64,000 nucleotides of DNA from an uncultured Algibacter sp. (GCF_947487605.1 NZ_CANKXK010000001.1:186001-250000), one strand, 5' to 3'. Positions 46,219-55,305 are shown, counted from the first letter of the stretch. Made by a program: numbers and translations. The notes: generated from the letters alone by a model not told the origin.

Positions 46219-46753
46219 GTGTTTTTGGTATTAATTGTTCTTTTAATTTCGCTTTACCCCTAGATAATTGTGTTCGCGATGCTACTTCGGAAATCCCCAA
46301 TATCTCTGAAATTTCTTGATGATCGTACCCTTCAATTAAGTACAGCATCACAACGTATTGATACTTTTCTGGTAAATTATTAATCGCCTGTTTTACCTCT
46401 TTTAACGTAATAGTGTCTTCTACTAACCATTTGTCATCATCTGGAGTATCGATTACCTTTAGGTGCACCTCTTCTAATTCAACTAAACGTTGTTTTTTAG
46501 ATTTTAAAAAATCGATACTTTTATTAACAACAATACGTTTTAACCATGCACCAAAAGTAACTTCTGCTTTATATTGATGTAGTTTGGTAAAAGCCTTTAT
46601 AAAAGACTCTTGAACCACATCTTCGGCATCGGCAGCATCTTTTAAAAAACGCTTAGCAACAATATACATACCATCGCAGTACTGGTTGTACAACTGCAGT
46701 TGTGCTTTGCGATTGTTTTGTTTACATTTTTCAATAATGTCAACTTGAAACAT
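46202..46753 (-). CDS. ECF RNA polymerase sigma factor (SigW/RpoE-like)
   Basis: 183 residues. Region 2 reads NQYCDGMYIVAKRFLKDAADAEDVVQESFIKAFTKL with the classical DAEDVVQE, and region 4 LPEKYQYVVMLYLIEGYDHQEISEILGISEVASRTQLSRGKAKLKE (in two adjoining parts) carries the helix-turn-helix. It is the first of a four-gene minus-strand block: sigma, membrane anti-sigma, coiled-coil secreted protein, M23 peptidase. Unlike the FecI-type factor at 38.6 kb it has no TonB receptor. Regulons of this type in Bacteroidota commonly answer to envelope stress. Confidence 0.92.
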   Translation of the reverse strand: MFQVDIIEKCKQNNRKAQLQLYNQYCDGMYIVAKRFLKDAADAEDVVQESFIKAFTKLHQYKAEVTFGAWLKRIVVNKSIDFLKSKKQRLVELEEVHLKVIDTPDDDKWLVEDTITLKEVKQAINNLPEKYQYVVMLYLIEGYDHQEISEILGISEVASRTQLSRGKAKLKEQLIPKTHGTGY

Positions 46754-46929
46754 GCTTTCGATTACTTTTGGCTTAAGTTAGTTCGATTAAAAGACGATAA
46801 AAAAAACAGACTGTTGCAAAAAAGAGTATTTTTTCTACTAAGTATAACAAAGCTAAATAAATATGCGTTTCAATTTTATTAATTGTTTAGTAATTAAATT
46901 ATCTTTATACACATAAAAAATTGCACTCC

Positions 46930-47484
46930 ATGAATACCTTTTTAAAACGCGTTATAGCTATTTTATTTTCCATTGCTATTGGTGTTTTTGCTTATTCCTA
47001 CTTTAATGATGGTCTTAAAAAACCTAAAAGTCCAAAAAAAACAGTAAGTTTTAAAGTTGACGATTTAAAACTTGAAGTTTTTTATAATCGTCCCTCTAAA
47101 CGCAATCGAGAAATTTTTGGTGCTCTAGTACCATATAACAAAATTTGGCGAACGGGTGCGAATGAAGCAACAACTTTTGAAACTAATAAAGTGCTTAAAA
47201 TTGGCAACGATTCGTTACAAGCTGGTAAATATACGCTTTGGACTATACCAAATGATACAGCTTGGAATGTAATATTTAATAGAAAGCAATATGAATGGGG
47301 TGTCGATCATGAAACTTTAGAACCCATGCGCGAAGCCGAGTTTGATGTTATAAACATTATCGTTCCAGTTCAAAAAATAAATAGTGTAGTAGAACAATTT
47401 ACGATAGCCTTTGATAATTCTACTGATAATCTTACCTTAACTATGGCTTGGGATAATGTAAAAATTGAAGTCCCTTTAAAGTAA
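46930..47484 (+). CDS. DUF2911 family protein, membrane-anchored paralogue
   Basis: 184 residues from ATG at 46930 (an upstream TTG at 46921 adds nothing). The N-terminus is a membrane anchor or uncleaved signal (RVIAILFSIAIGVFAYSYF). The core (LEVFYNRPSKRNREIFGALVP, WRTGANEATTFETNKVL, AGKYTLWTIPNDTAWNVIFN) lines up with the secreted DUF2911 protein at 26347, showing a duplicate pair within 21 kb. Function unknown. Confidence 0.85.
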   Translation: MNTFLKRVIAILFSIAIGVFAYSYFNDGLKKPKSPKKTVSFKVDDLKLEVFYNRPSKRNREIFGALVPYNKIWRTGANEATTFETNKVLKIGNDSLQAGKYTLWTIPNDTAWNVIFNRKQYEWGVDHETLEPMREAEFDVINIIVPVQKINSVVEQFTIAFDNSTDNLTLTMAWDNVKIEVPLK

Positions 47485-47535
47485 GTTTTAGTCGGGCCAA
47501 AATTAATTGTAAATTAGATAAACATTCGCATATTC

Positions 47536-48606
47536 GTGGCAAAGCAAAAAAAATCGGCTTTAAGTGAACAAAAAGGAGTTTCGCAATCTGAAATCACCAA
47601 TATTTCTTCCATAAACCAAATAAAGAAAAAGCGCTTAAAAAAAATAAGCAATAACACTTTAGTTTCTGCTATTTTGAAGAAGGATATTACAGCTTTAAGC
47701 AAAGCAATTACATTAATAGAAAGTAAAAACCCTAAACATTCTAACGACGCCAAAGCTATTATTAAATCTTGTTTACCACATGCGAATAAATCTATTCGAA
47801 TTGGTATAACTGGTGTTCCAGGGGTTGGTAAAAGTACTTTTATAGAATCTTTTGGTATGCACTTAACAAGTTTAGGAAAGCGCGTGGCTGTTTTAGCAAT
47901 AGACCCAAGTAGTACCATTACCAAAGGAAGTATATTAGGTGATAAAACCAGAATGGAATCTTTAGTAAAAGATAAGAATGCGTTTATAAGGCCTTCTGCT
48001 TCAGGTGATTCTTTAGGTGGTGTCGCTAGAAAAACGCGCGAGACTATAATTCTATGCGAAGCTGCTGGATTTGATGTTATAATTATTGAAACTGTTGGTG
48101 TTGGGCAAAGTGAAACTACAGTGCATAGTATGGTCGATTTCTTTTTACTTTTAAAATTAGCAGGCGCTGGAGATGAACTTCAAGGTATTAAAAGAGGTAT
48201 TATTGAATTGGCTGATGCTATTGCTATTAATAAGGCTGATGGTGATAATATAAAACGAGCGAAATTGGCAAAAGTAGATTTTAATAGAGCACTTCACCTC
48301 TACCCAGAAAAGTCATCGAATTGGCAACCAAAAGTAACCTTATGTAGTGCTTTAAATAATGATGGTGTTTCTGATATTTGGGAAATTGTTTTAAGCTATG
48401 TAGAAACAACTTCAGCTAACAATTATTTCAACAAAAAAAGACAAGAGCAAAATAAATTTTGGCTCATTCAAACTATTGAAGAGCAGTTAAAGTCTGATTT
48501 CTTTAATAAATCTACTATAAAAAAAGCCTTAACAGAACAGTTAGAGCTTATTGATAGAAATGAAACAACACCTTTTGCTGCTGCCGATTATTTATTGAGC
48601 TTATAA
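47536..48606 (+). CDS. meaB: MeaB/ArgK-type P-loop GTPase, methylmalonyl-CoA mutase chaperone
   Basis: 356 residues, GTG start at 47536. The P-loop GVPGVGKST is at 93-101, followed by LAIDPSSTITKGSILGDKTRM (switch region), FDVIIIETVGVGQSE (Walker B) and INKADGDN (base recognition). MeaB guards methylmalonyl-CoA mutase, loading and protecting the B12 cofactor. The mutase itself is not in the window. Length is somewhat above the usual 320-330 because of a basic N-terminal extension (about 40 residues, KIKKKRLKK). The start is not certain; the next Met is far inside the core. Confidence 0.92.
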   Translation: MAKQKKSALSEQKGVSQSEITNISSINQIKKKRLKKISNNTLVSAILKKDITALSKAITLIESKNPKHSNDAKAIIKSCLPHANKSIRIGITGVPGVGKSTFIESFGMHLTSLGKRVAVLAIDPSSTITKGSILGDKTRMESLVKDKNAFIRPSASGDSLGGVARKTRETIILCEAAGFDVIIIETVGVGQSETTVHSMVDFFLLLKLAGAGDELQGIKRGIIELADAIAINKADGDNIKRAKLAKVDFNRALHLYPEKSSNWQPKVTLCSALNNDGVSDIWEIVLSYVETTSANNYFNKKRQEQNKFWLIQTIEEQLKSDFFNKSTIKKALTEQLELIDRNETTPFAAADYLLSL

Positions 48607-48690
48607 TTGGTATCAAGTCACCTGACTTTTAACGGCATTAAGCAATTAAAATTTTCATAAAATATTATAAGTTAACATTGTAAATACCTG

Positions 48691-49263
48691 CTAGGGTGAA
48701 GGTACAAATCGGTTTAAAAGATAGCGAGCTAATTTATAAAAAATGAAACCTCCTATAGCTCCAAAGGTTAACCCGCAAATAATATCCAATGGGTAATGAA
48801 CACCTACATAAATTCTACTATACGCAACGACTGCGCTCCAAAATAATAATATAAAAATTAAGTTTTTAAAATAAGGTCTTAACAACAATCCTGCAAAAAT
48901 AGCCACTGCCATTGAGTTTGATGAATGCCCAGAGAAAAACCCATAGAGCCCACAACGAACCGCTATAAATCGCATTTGATCCATAACACCTTCTGCTCTA
49001 CATGGTCTAGGGCGCTCAAAGCCACGCTTGAATACATTTGTTATTTGATCTGTAAATGTTATCATTAAAGCGATAACTACTACAAAAACTAATATAGATT
49101 TTAAACCAAATTTTTTATAAAGTAAGAATAACAAAATGGCATATAAAGGAATAAATGTCAATTTATTAGTAATAAGAAGCCAAAGATTATCCCATGTTTC
49201 AGAACCTAAATTATTTAAGTAAAGAAAAAGTTCTGTGTCTAATTGTAAAATTTGATCGAGCAT
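48691..49263 (-). CDS. PAP2-family membrane phosphatase
   Basis: 190 residues and five to six membrane segments. The three PAP2 motifs are present: KRGFERPRP at 79-87, SGHSS at 111-115 and SRIYVGVHYPLD at 149-160. Such enzymes remove phosphate from lipid phosphates such as undecaprenyl diphosphate or phosphatidate at the periplasmic face. It is convergent with meaB and 20 bp downstream of the next small gene. Confidence 0.92.
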   Translation of the reverse strand: MLDQILQLDTELFLYLNNLGSETWDNLWLLITNKLTFIPLYAILLFLLYKKFGLKSILVFVVVIALMITFTDQITNVFKRGFERPRPCRAEGVMDQMRFIAVRCGLYGFFSGHSSNSMAVAIFAGLLLRPYFKNLIFILLFWSAVVAYSRIYVGVHYPLDIICGLTFGAIGGFIFYKLARYLLNRFVPSP

Positions 49264-49283
49264 CTTAAGATCTTTAAAAGGTA

Positions 49284-49532
49284 TTAATCTTCATATTTTG
49301 CTATTTCGTTGTCGTAAAACTCGGTGGCTAATTTTATAGCATTTTCTGTTTCAGATTCTAGTTCTTTTTGGTCTTCAGAATCAAAATCTTCAAACCATTC
49401 AACTTCATCATCCTCTAGATTAATTATAAATCTTGGAAACTCTGTATGAATTACAAAAATAGCATTTGGATGTTCTGTATTATCACCTAATATAAATTTT
49501 GGAAGAGTCATTTCGTTTTTTGTTAGATTCAT
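49284..49532 (-). CDS. Small acidic protein, function unknown
   Basis: 82 residues from ATG at 49532, chosen because the reading beyond it (to 49559) is short and unlike a start. It reads MNLTKNEMTLPKFILGD... with VIHTEFPRFIINLEDDEVEWFED; strongly acidic, no membrane segment. The pattern looks like a conserved small cytosolic protein, family not known. It lies between the PAP2 and MATE genes, all on the minus strand with short gaps, so probably co-transcribed. Confidence 0.65.
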   Translation of the reverse strand: MNLTKNEMTLPKFILGDNTEHPNAIFVIHTEFPRFIINLEDDEVEWFEDFDSEDQKELESETENAIKLATEFYDNEIAKYED

Positions 49533-49578
49533 TTTCCGAAAGTATTCGGAATTATACAAGTGACAAATTTATAGATTT

Positions 49579-50970
49579 CTAGCTACTTGTCTCTAGAACT
49601 TCGGTTTTAATTAATTTATTTGTTAAATAATTAAATCGAATGTATAATAAAACTGCTGCAGTAGATAAGCCAGCTAGTAGACCTAACCAGATTCCAAAGC
49701 TACCATAAGCTTCCTCCTTTCCTAAAAACCAACTTACAGGAAACCCTATAAGCCAATAGGATATAAAGGTGATTATAGTTGGTATTTTTACATCTTGCAG
49801 ACCTCTTAAAGCACCAAGAACAATAACTTGAATACTATCACTTATTTGAAATACAGCCGCAGCCAACAATAGCTTTGCAGCAATCTTAACTACTTCGGTA
49901 TTATCAGTGAGATTCTTCACATCATCAAAATCGACATAAATCTTTGGTAATATTTTGTGAAACAAAAAGAAAATTAATGCAAAAATTGTGGCAAATAATA
50001 TTCCCATAAGGAATAGCGAAAAAGCTATTCGGCGTAACTCAAAATACTTTTGCAATCCCTTTTGATTTCCAACCCTAATCATTGAAGCGACACTTAAACC
50101 CATAGCTACCATAAATGTCATGGAAGACAAGTTTAAAGCAATTTGATTTGCTGCTTGCGGATTTTTACCCAACAAACCACTTAACCAAATAGCAGCAGTA
50201 AAAATGGCTACTTCAAAAAACATTTGCATAGCACTTGGTGCGCCTAAATTAATTATTTTTTTAAGCATTAATTTATCTAATACAAAGAACTTAATATTGG
50301 TAACAAAGTCCTTAGATACTTCTTTACTTTTTAGTAATAACCAAAGGTGCCCTACCATTACAAACCTAGAAATTAAGGTTCCGTAAGCAGCACCAACAAT
50401 ACCAAGTTCTGGAAAACCAAACTTCCCAAATATTAAAATATAATTAAGAATAACATTAATAACATTCGCTAAAATAGTGGCATACATAGGATACTTAGTC
50501 ATTGACAAACCATCACTAAATTGTTTAAAGCCTTGAAAAATTACTAACGGTATTAATGAAAATGCTACTAAATCTAAATAAGGAATAGCAAGTTGAACAA
50601 CTTCTGGAGGTTGTTTCATTAAGTACATAAGTGGCTTTGCAAAAAACACTAGTAAAAAAAGGAGCACTCCTAATACTGTGCATAAAAATAACCCATGCTT
50701 AAAGGACGATTTTCCCTTTATAAAATTTTGTTCAGAGTCTGCCTCGGCTATCAATGGTGTAATTGCAGTAGAGAAACCTATGCCTAAAGACATAGCTATA
50801 AACATAAAACTGTTACCTAAAGAAACAGCCGCTAGTTCTGCTGTTCCCAATTGGCCAACCATAATATTATCGACAAAACTCACAAATGTATGCCCAAGCA
50901 TTCCAAGCATAACAGGGGCTGCGAGCCGCCAATTATATTTAAATTCTTTTGTATAAGCCGTTAATTGCAT
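49579..50970 (-). CDS. MATE-family efflux transporter
   Basis: 463 residues, 12 membrane segments in two pseudo-symmetrical halves. The MATE hallmarks APVMLGMLGHTFVSFVDNIMVGQLGTAELAAVSLG (two adjoining parts, about 17-52), GIGFSTAITPLIAEADSE and, in the second half, LSVASMIRVGNQKGLQK are present. MATE proteins expel cationic drugs or metabolites with Na+ or H+. Probably first gene of a three-gene minus-strand transcript. Confidence 0.94.
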   Translation of the reverse strand: MQLTAYTKEFKYNWRLAAPVMLGMLGHTFVSFVDNIMVGQLGTAELAAVSLGNSFMFIAMSLGIGFSTAITPLIAEADSEQNFIKGKSSFKHGLFLCTVLGVLLFLLVFFAKPLMYLMKQPPEVVQLAIPYLDLVAFSLIPLVIFQGFKQFSDGLSMTKYPMYATILANVINVILNYILIFGKFGFPELGIVGAAYGTLISRFVMVGHLWLLLKSKEVSKDFVTNIKFFVLDKLMLKKIINLGAPSAMQMFFEVAIFTAAIWLSGLLGKNPQAANQIALNLSSMTFMVAMGLSVASMIRVGNQKGLQKYFELRRIAFSLFLMGILFATIFALIFFLFHKILPKIYVDFDDVKNLTDNTEVVKIAAKLLLAAAVFQISDSIQVIVLGALRGLQDVKIPTIITFISYWLIGFPVSWFLGKEEAYGSFGIWLGLLAGLSTAAVLLYIRFNYLTNKLIKTEVLETSS

Positions 50971-51101
50971 ATTGCTAAAGTAATATTTAGACCTTTCTTT
51001 TTAGTAATGAAATACATAGATTTAATAAATACAATTATATTTAAATTAAAAATTGTTAATAAATCAATACAAGTAACTTAAAATGAAGTAGTTATTTTTT
51101 G

Positions 51102-51256
51102 TAGTTTTGACTTATCTAATTCCCCAGTTAGTAAATACTTTAAAATCGAAATAACAATATATAGAAACATTTAGCTTTTATTTTATAGGGATTAAAAATA
51201 TACTACAGCTTATAAGTTTCAATATTAAAAGGGGAAAATTAAATTTCCCCTTTTTT
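51102..51256 (+). ncRNA. Candidate small RNA between MATE and PD40 genes
   Basis: A 360-bp gap without a coding frame holds TAGTTTTG at 51102-51109, an exact TAnnTTTG match, then about 115 bases, then a strong terminator at 51227-51256. The product would be about 140 nt. CTAATTCCCC (51116-51125) near the 5' end and GGGGAAAATT near the 3' end could pair. No clear -33 element is present, and no Rfam family is recognised, so it is only a candidate. Confidence 0.3.
51227..51256 (+). terminator. Intrinsic terminator in the MATE-PD40 gap
   Basis: Stem AAAAGGGGAAA/TTTCCCCTTTT (51227-51237, 51244-51254), 6-nt loop, then T residues. No plus-strand gene precedes it within 2 kb, which points to a non-coding transcript. 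The A run on the other side means it could also work leftward, but the minus-strand gene there starts instead of ending. Confidence 0.72.
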
Positions 51257-51332
51257 CATTTATAAGATTAACATTCTATTCACAAATAGTATTATTGACT
51301 TTTTTTATATTGTTAATTTAAGACAAATTACT

Positions 51333-52283
51333 ATGCGTTCCTTTTTAATTTTTCTAATGTTTACTAATTTTTATTCTACATTAGGTCAAAATGTAGTAGA
51401 ACCCCTCATCCCTGATATTGTTAAAAAATTTCTGAATGTAAGAGATATAGCCATTTCGCCAGATGGTAACGATATTATGTTTTCTGCACAAAGCGTTATG
51501 GGTAATATTTCTACCATTATATATGTTAAAAAAAACGAAAACACATTTAGTGATCCTGAAATTGCTTCTTTTTCTGGTCAATTTTTCGATTTAGAGCCTT
51601 TCTTTTCACATGACGGATTAAAACTATATTTTGCCTCTACCAGACCGATAGACAACTCAACTCTCGAACCTAAAGATTTTGATATTTGGTATGTTGAAAG
51701 AGAAACAACTAACAGTATATGGTCTGAACCTAAAAACATGGGAAGTCCAATAAATTCTGAACATGGCGAGTTTTACCCTTCTATAGCTACAAACGGTAAT
51801 TTCTATTTTACTCGTGATAATCCTGAGTTAAAACGAAAAGATGATATCTATGTAAGTGAATTTAAGATTGGTAAGTATACTGAACCCAAATTATTACCTG
51901 ATGCAATAAATTCTGACGGTTACGAATACAATGCATTTATAGCTCCAGATGAATCGTACTTGATTTTTGGTTGCTATAACAGAAAAGACGGTTTGGGAAG
52001 CGGTGACCTATACATTAGCTTTAATGAAAATGGAAACTGGTCTCAAGCTAAAAACTTAGGAAATACTATTAACAGTAAACAGATGGATTATTGTCCTTTT
52101 GTAGACCAAAAGACCAACACCCTATATTTTACCAGTAAACGAGATAATACAAATACAGAGTTTAAAAAACCATTATCAATTAACGAATTAGATAATGTAT
52201 TTAACCAATATGATAATGGCTTAAGTAGACTTTATAACGTTGATATCGAATTTTTGCTAAAAACTAAGGCCTTAAAAAATTAA
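51333..52283 (+). CDS. Secreted PD40/WD40-like propeller protein
   Basis: 316 residues with a signal peptide (ending FYSTLGQ). Blades carry the PD40 pattern: IAISPDGNDIMFSAQ, FFSHDGLKLYFASTRP, PSIATNGNFYFTRDN, FIAPDESYLIFGCYN, PFVDQKTNTLYFTSKRD. Such proteins resemble the C-terminal domain of TolB and the propellers of Bacteroidota OmpA-like proteins. No enzyme motif. Its 3' end overlaps the convergent HTH gene by 20 bp. Confidence 0.82.
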   Translation: MRSFLIFLMFTNFYSTLGQNVVEPLIPDIVKKFLNVRDIAISPDGNDIMFSAQSVMGNISTIIYVKKNENTFSDPEIASFSGQFFDLEPFFSHDGLKLYFASTRPIDNSTLEPKDFDIWYVERETTNSIWSEPKNMGSPINSEHGEFYPSIATNGNFYFTRDNPELKRKDDIYVSEFKIGKYTEPKLLPDAINSDGYEYNAFIAPDESYLIFGCYNRKDGLGSGDLYISFNENGNWSQAKNLGNTINSKQMDYCPFVDQKTNTLYFTSKRDNTNTEFKKPLSINELDNVFNQYDNGLSRLYNVDIEFLLKTKALKN

Positions 52284-52827
52284 TCTTCGGAAAAAATTTC
52301 ACTTCTTTTTCTTTATGAATTCTGTAAGAATTAACTAAAATCATTACAAAATTGAACACATATAAAGTTAAATGAAATAGCATGAATTGTCTAAAGACTC
52401 CAAAATGCACATTAGTGAAAAACAATATAAACGGAGTGAATAAAACTAAACACCAAGTTATTTGAAAATTAACAAGAGATTTTGCAGATTTATTAAGGCT
52501 CTTAATTTTGTCCTTTTTAGCAACCCACATTATAAAGGGTATCAGTATTCCTAATAAAGGAAAGAATAGAAATGCAAATGCAGATAAGTTTAATGCTTGT
52601 AAATAACCATTATCCTCTTTAACTGTCCAATCAACTAATTCATCTGGAGTAACATTTAAGGTAGTGGCTAATCGTTTGAGTGTATCGCCTCTAGATTCGG
52701 TTTCGCCATTTTCAATTCTTTGGATGGTACGCAAACTCAAACCTGATGTTTCAGCTAATTCTTCTTGAGAAAAACCATTTTTCTTTCTTAATGATTTTAC
52801 TTGTAGGGCTAATGTTTTATTTTTCAT
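52264..52827 (-). CDS. XRE-type helix-turn-helix protein with membrane domain
   Basis: 187 residues. The N-terminus is a complete XRE HTH (LRKKNGFSQEELAETSGLSLRTIQRIENGE, in two parts, about 13-42), followed by RGDTLKRLATTLNVTPDELVDW. The second half has three or four membrane segments (LSAFAFLFFPLLGILIPFIM; ITWCLVLFTPFILFFT; LTLYVFNFVMILVN) of the DUF4870 type. It may be a membrane-tethered transcription regulator; the target is unknown. No partner gene is evident. Confidence 0.83.
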   Translation of the reverse strand: MKNKTLALQVKSLRKKNGFSQEELAETSGLSLRTIQRIENGETESRGDTLKRLATTLNVTPDELVDWTVKEDNGYLQALNLSAFAFLFFPLLGILIPFIMWVAKKDKIKSLNKSAKSLVNFQITWCLVLFTPFILFFTNVHFGVFRQFMLFHLTLYVFNFVMILVNSYRIHKEKEVKFFPKINFLRP

Positions 52828-52941
52828 TTTTTATAAATTTATTATTTGAGACAAAACTAGTTTCAAACAATAATTATGGTAGCGTCATGCTTATGACTTA
52901 TTTACGCCATATGTGCTAATCACCTAAAAACATTGGAGTTA

Positions 52942-53883
52942 TTAAAATTCAGACACTTTAAGTTTAGCTTCTTCAAATTCATTCATCATCTCTTCAACTA
53001 TTTGAGATACAGGCTTAATATCGTGAATTAGTCCAGCAATTTGTCCAATTTCTAATTCACCTTCATCCAAATCACCTTCAAACATACCTTTTTTTGCACG
53101 TGCTCGTCCCAATAGTGCTTTTAATTCCTCTGTAGTTGGCGATGTTTTATAAAGTTTTTGTACATCATCATAAAATTTATTCTTTATTAAACGTACCGGA
53201 GCTAACTCCTTTAAAGTTAATTGGGTATCCCCTTCTTTAGCATCAACAACAACTTGTTTAAACGCCTCGTGGGCAGAACTTTCTTCACTGGCAACAAACC
53301 TACTACCTACTTGAACACCATCTGCTCCTAATACCATAGTAGCCAGCATCGCCTTTCCTGTAGCAATACCACCTGCTGCAATTAATGGGATAGTAATTTG
53401 TTCTTTAACCATTGGTATAAGCGTTAATGTAGTTGTTTCATCCCTTCCATTGTGGCCACCAGCTTCAAATCCTTCGGCAACAATAGCATCAACGCCAGCA
53501 TCTTGAGCTTTTAAAGCAAATTTTACGCTACTTACTACATGCACAACTGTTATTCCATTTTGTTGTAACCATGACGTCCATGTCTTTGGATTTCCTGCTG
53601 AAGTAAAAACAATTCTTACATCTTCTTCTACAATAATATCCATGAGCTCTTTAATATTTGGATATAACATAGGTATGTTAACCCCAAAAGGCTTATTGGT
53701 TGCTTTTTTGCATTTCTGAATGTGCTCACGTAATACTTCAGGATACATAGATCCAGCTCCTATTATTCCTAGTATTCCAGAATTAGATGCAGCAGAAGCT
53801 AATCGCCAACCACTATTCCATACCATGCCTGCTTGGATAATAGGGTATTTAATATTGAATAATTCGGTAATTCTGTTTGACAT
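52942..53883 (-). CDS. Nitronate monooxygenase-like flavoprotein (2-nitropropane dioxygenase family)
   Basis: 314 residues from ATG at 53883; the frame to 53898 adds only five residues and no better start. The TIM-barrel pattern is clear: YPIIQAGMVWNSGWRLA at the start, EGFEAGGHNGRDETTTLTLI (FMN phosphate and active-site His) near 143-162, and PLIAAGGIATGKAMLATMVLGADGVQVGSRF (in two parts) for the second phosphate site. Members oxidise nitronates or act as FabK-like enoyl reductases; FabK is also possible. It lies 54 bp downstream of mnmA. Confidence 0.87.
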   Translation of the reverse strand: MSNRITELFNIKYPIIQAGMVWNSGWRLASAASNSGILGIIGAGSMYPEVLREHIQKCKKATNKPFGVNIPMLYPNIKELMDIIVEEDVRIVFTSAGNPKTWTSWLQQNGITVVHVVSSVKFALKAQDAGVDAIVAEGFEAGGHNGRDETTTLTLIPMVKEQITIPLIAAGGIATGKAMLATMVLGADGVQVGSRFVASEESSAHEAFKQVVVDAKEGDTQLTLKELAPVRLIKNKFYDDVQKLYKTSPTTEELKALLGRARAKKGMFEGDLDEGELEIGQIAGLIHDIKPVSQIVEEMMNEFEEAKLKVSEF

Positions 53884-53936
53884 GATATAAATCAACACCT
53901 TTCGACTGCGCTCAAGGTAACATTTTAAACATTTTT
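53884..53936. repeat. Fragment of a dispersed intergenic repeat
   Basis: TTTCGACTGCGCTCAAGGTA is similar to the piece at 34978-35010. It fills the gap between mnmA and the flavoprotein gene. Confidence 0.4.
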
Positions 53937-55124
53937 TTAAGAAATAACACCTGAGCCCACAAGTTCGTCATCTAAATACCAAGCGACAAATTGACCTTCT
54001 GTTATTGCAGATTGAAAATTCTCGAATTCAACATACAAGCCACTATCCACTTTATAAAGTTTTGCTTTCTCTAAAGCTTGCCTGTATCTAATTCTAGCCA
54101 TAACATGTAATGTTTCATCCACATTCAACGCTAAATCTTCTCGTATCCAGTGTAATTCTTTATTATTGACAAATAGAGCTTTTTTTAACAACCCTGGATG
54201 TTCTTTCCCTTGACCTGCATATATAATATTATCCCTTACATCGGTATCTATAACAAACAATGGTTCAATAGTTCCACCAACTGCGAGACCTTTTCGTTGC
54301 CCTTTTGTAAAGTAATGCGCTCCTTGATGTTTGCCTACTACTTTGCCTTTATCGAATGAATACTCAATTTTTCGTGACAAATATTTAAGTTTTTCCTCTT
54401 CTGAATTAAAATCAGGCACTTCTTCATTAAATATAGATTGCTCCTTTGATACTTCGACAATTACACCTTCTTTTGGCTTTAATTGCTGCTGAAGGAAGTC
54501 AGGTAATTTAACCTTACCTATAAAACAAAGGCCCTGAGAATCCTTTTTTTCTGCTGTAACTAAGTCCAACTTATTAGCAATCTCCCGAACTTCTGGTTTT
54601 GTTAACTCTCCAATTGGGAATAATGATTTTGCTAACTGCTCCTGCGATAATTGACATAAAAAATAAGATTGATCTTTGTTATTATCTGCACCAGCAAGTA
54701 ATTGATATAGTTCTTTTCCATCTTTCTTAATTACGCCTTTTCTACAATAATGCCCAGTTGCAACATAATCTGCTCCAAGATCTAAGGCAATTTTCATAAA
54801 AACATCAAACTTTATCTCTCGATTACATAAAACATCTGGATTTGGCGTTCTTCCTTTCTCATATTCGTTAAACATATAATCAACAATACGTTCTTTATAT
54901 TGTTCACTTAAATCTACCGTTTGAAAAGGAATACCTAACTTTTCTGCGACAAGCATGGCATCATTACTATCATCTAACCATGGGCATTCATTTGAAATAG
55001 TTACAGAATCGTCATGCCAATTTTTCATAAACAAGCCTATAACCTCATAACCTTGCTGCTTTAGCAAATAAGCTGCAACGCTAGAATCTACGCCACCAGA
55101 CAATCCAATTATAACTCGTTTCAT
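53937..55124 (-). CDS. mnmA: tRNA-specific 2-thiouridylase MnmA
   Basis: 395 residues. The PP-loop GLSGGVDSS is at 8-16; catalytic Cys pair C100 (PNPDVLCN) and C200 (SQGLCFIGK). [13 protein letters not shown] and [11 protein letters not shown] follow in the usual order. MnmA makes s2U34 in tRNA for Lys, Glu and Gln. A TATCTTTG box (complement of 55142-55149) lies 18 nt before the ATG. The flavoprotein gene follows on the same strand. Confidence 0.96.
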   Translation of the reverse strand: MKRVIIGLSGGVDSSVAAYLLKQQGYEVIGLFMKNWHDDSVTISNECPWLDDSNDAMLVAEKLGIPFQTVDLSEQYKERIVDYMFNEYEKGRTPNPDVLCNREIKFDVFMKIALDLGADYVATGHYCRKGVIKKDGKELYQLLAGADNNKDQSYFLCQLSQEQLAKSLFPIGELTKPEVREIANKLDLVTAEKKDSQGLCFIGKVKLPDFLQQQLKPKEGVIVEVSKEQSIFNEEVPDFNSEEEKLKYLSRKIEYSFDKGKVVGKHQGAHYFTKGQRKGLAVGGTIEPLFVIDTDVRDNIIYAGQGKEHPGLLKKALFVNNKELHWIREDLALNVDETLHVMARIRYRQALEKAKLYKVDSGLYVEFENFQSAITEGQFVAWYLDDELVGSGVIS

Positions 55125-55141
55125 TTAAAAAATTTAGGGCA

Positions 55142-55149
55142 CAAAGATA
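55142..55149 (-). promoter_or_regulatory. Likely -7 promoter element of mnmA
   Basis: Minus-strand TATCTTTG, an exact TAnnTTTG match, 18 nt before the mnmA ATG. The -33 part is not clear. Confidence 0.45.
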
Positions 55150-55207
55150 CATATTATTAAGGTAATTATCTTGATTTGTATAAAGTCAAAATATCGATGA
55201 ATAGACC

Positions 55208-55286
55208 TTTTGTTTAATTTATTTTAAAAAATATTGAACAAAATTTGGTTTTATGTTTAACATTTTACTATTTTTGTTAAACAAAA
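55208..55286 (+). promoter_or_regulatory. Promoter of the fasciclin gene, overlapped by GTTTAAC-type operator half-sites
   Basis: TTTG (55244-55247), 21 nt, TATTTTTG (55269-55276): a full Bacteroidota promoter with a start near 55283. Four half-sites of one motif cover it: TTTTGTTTAA (55208-55217), TTGAACAAAA (55234-55243), TGTTTAAC (55254-55261) and GTTAAACAAAA (55276-55286), arranged as two inverted pairs. The second pair lies between and over the promoter elements, so a bound regulator would block or reshape the promoter. Confidence 0.62.
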
Positions 55287-55305
55287 TAAATCTAAAAAAA
55301 GTACT

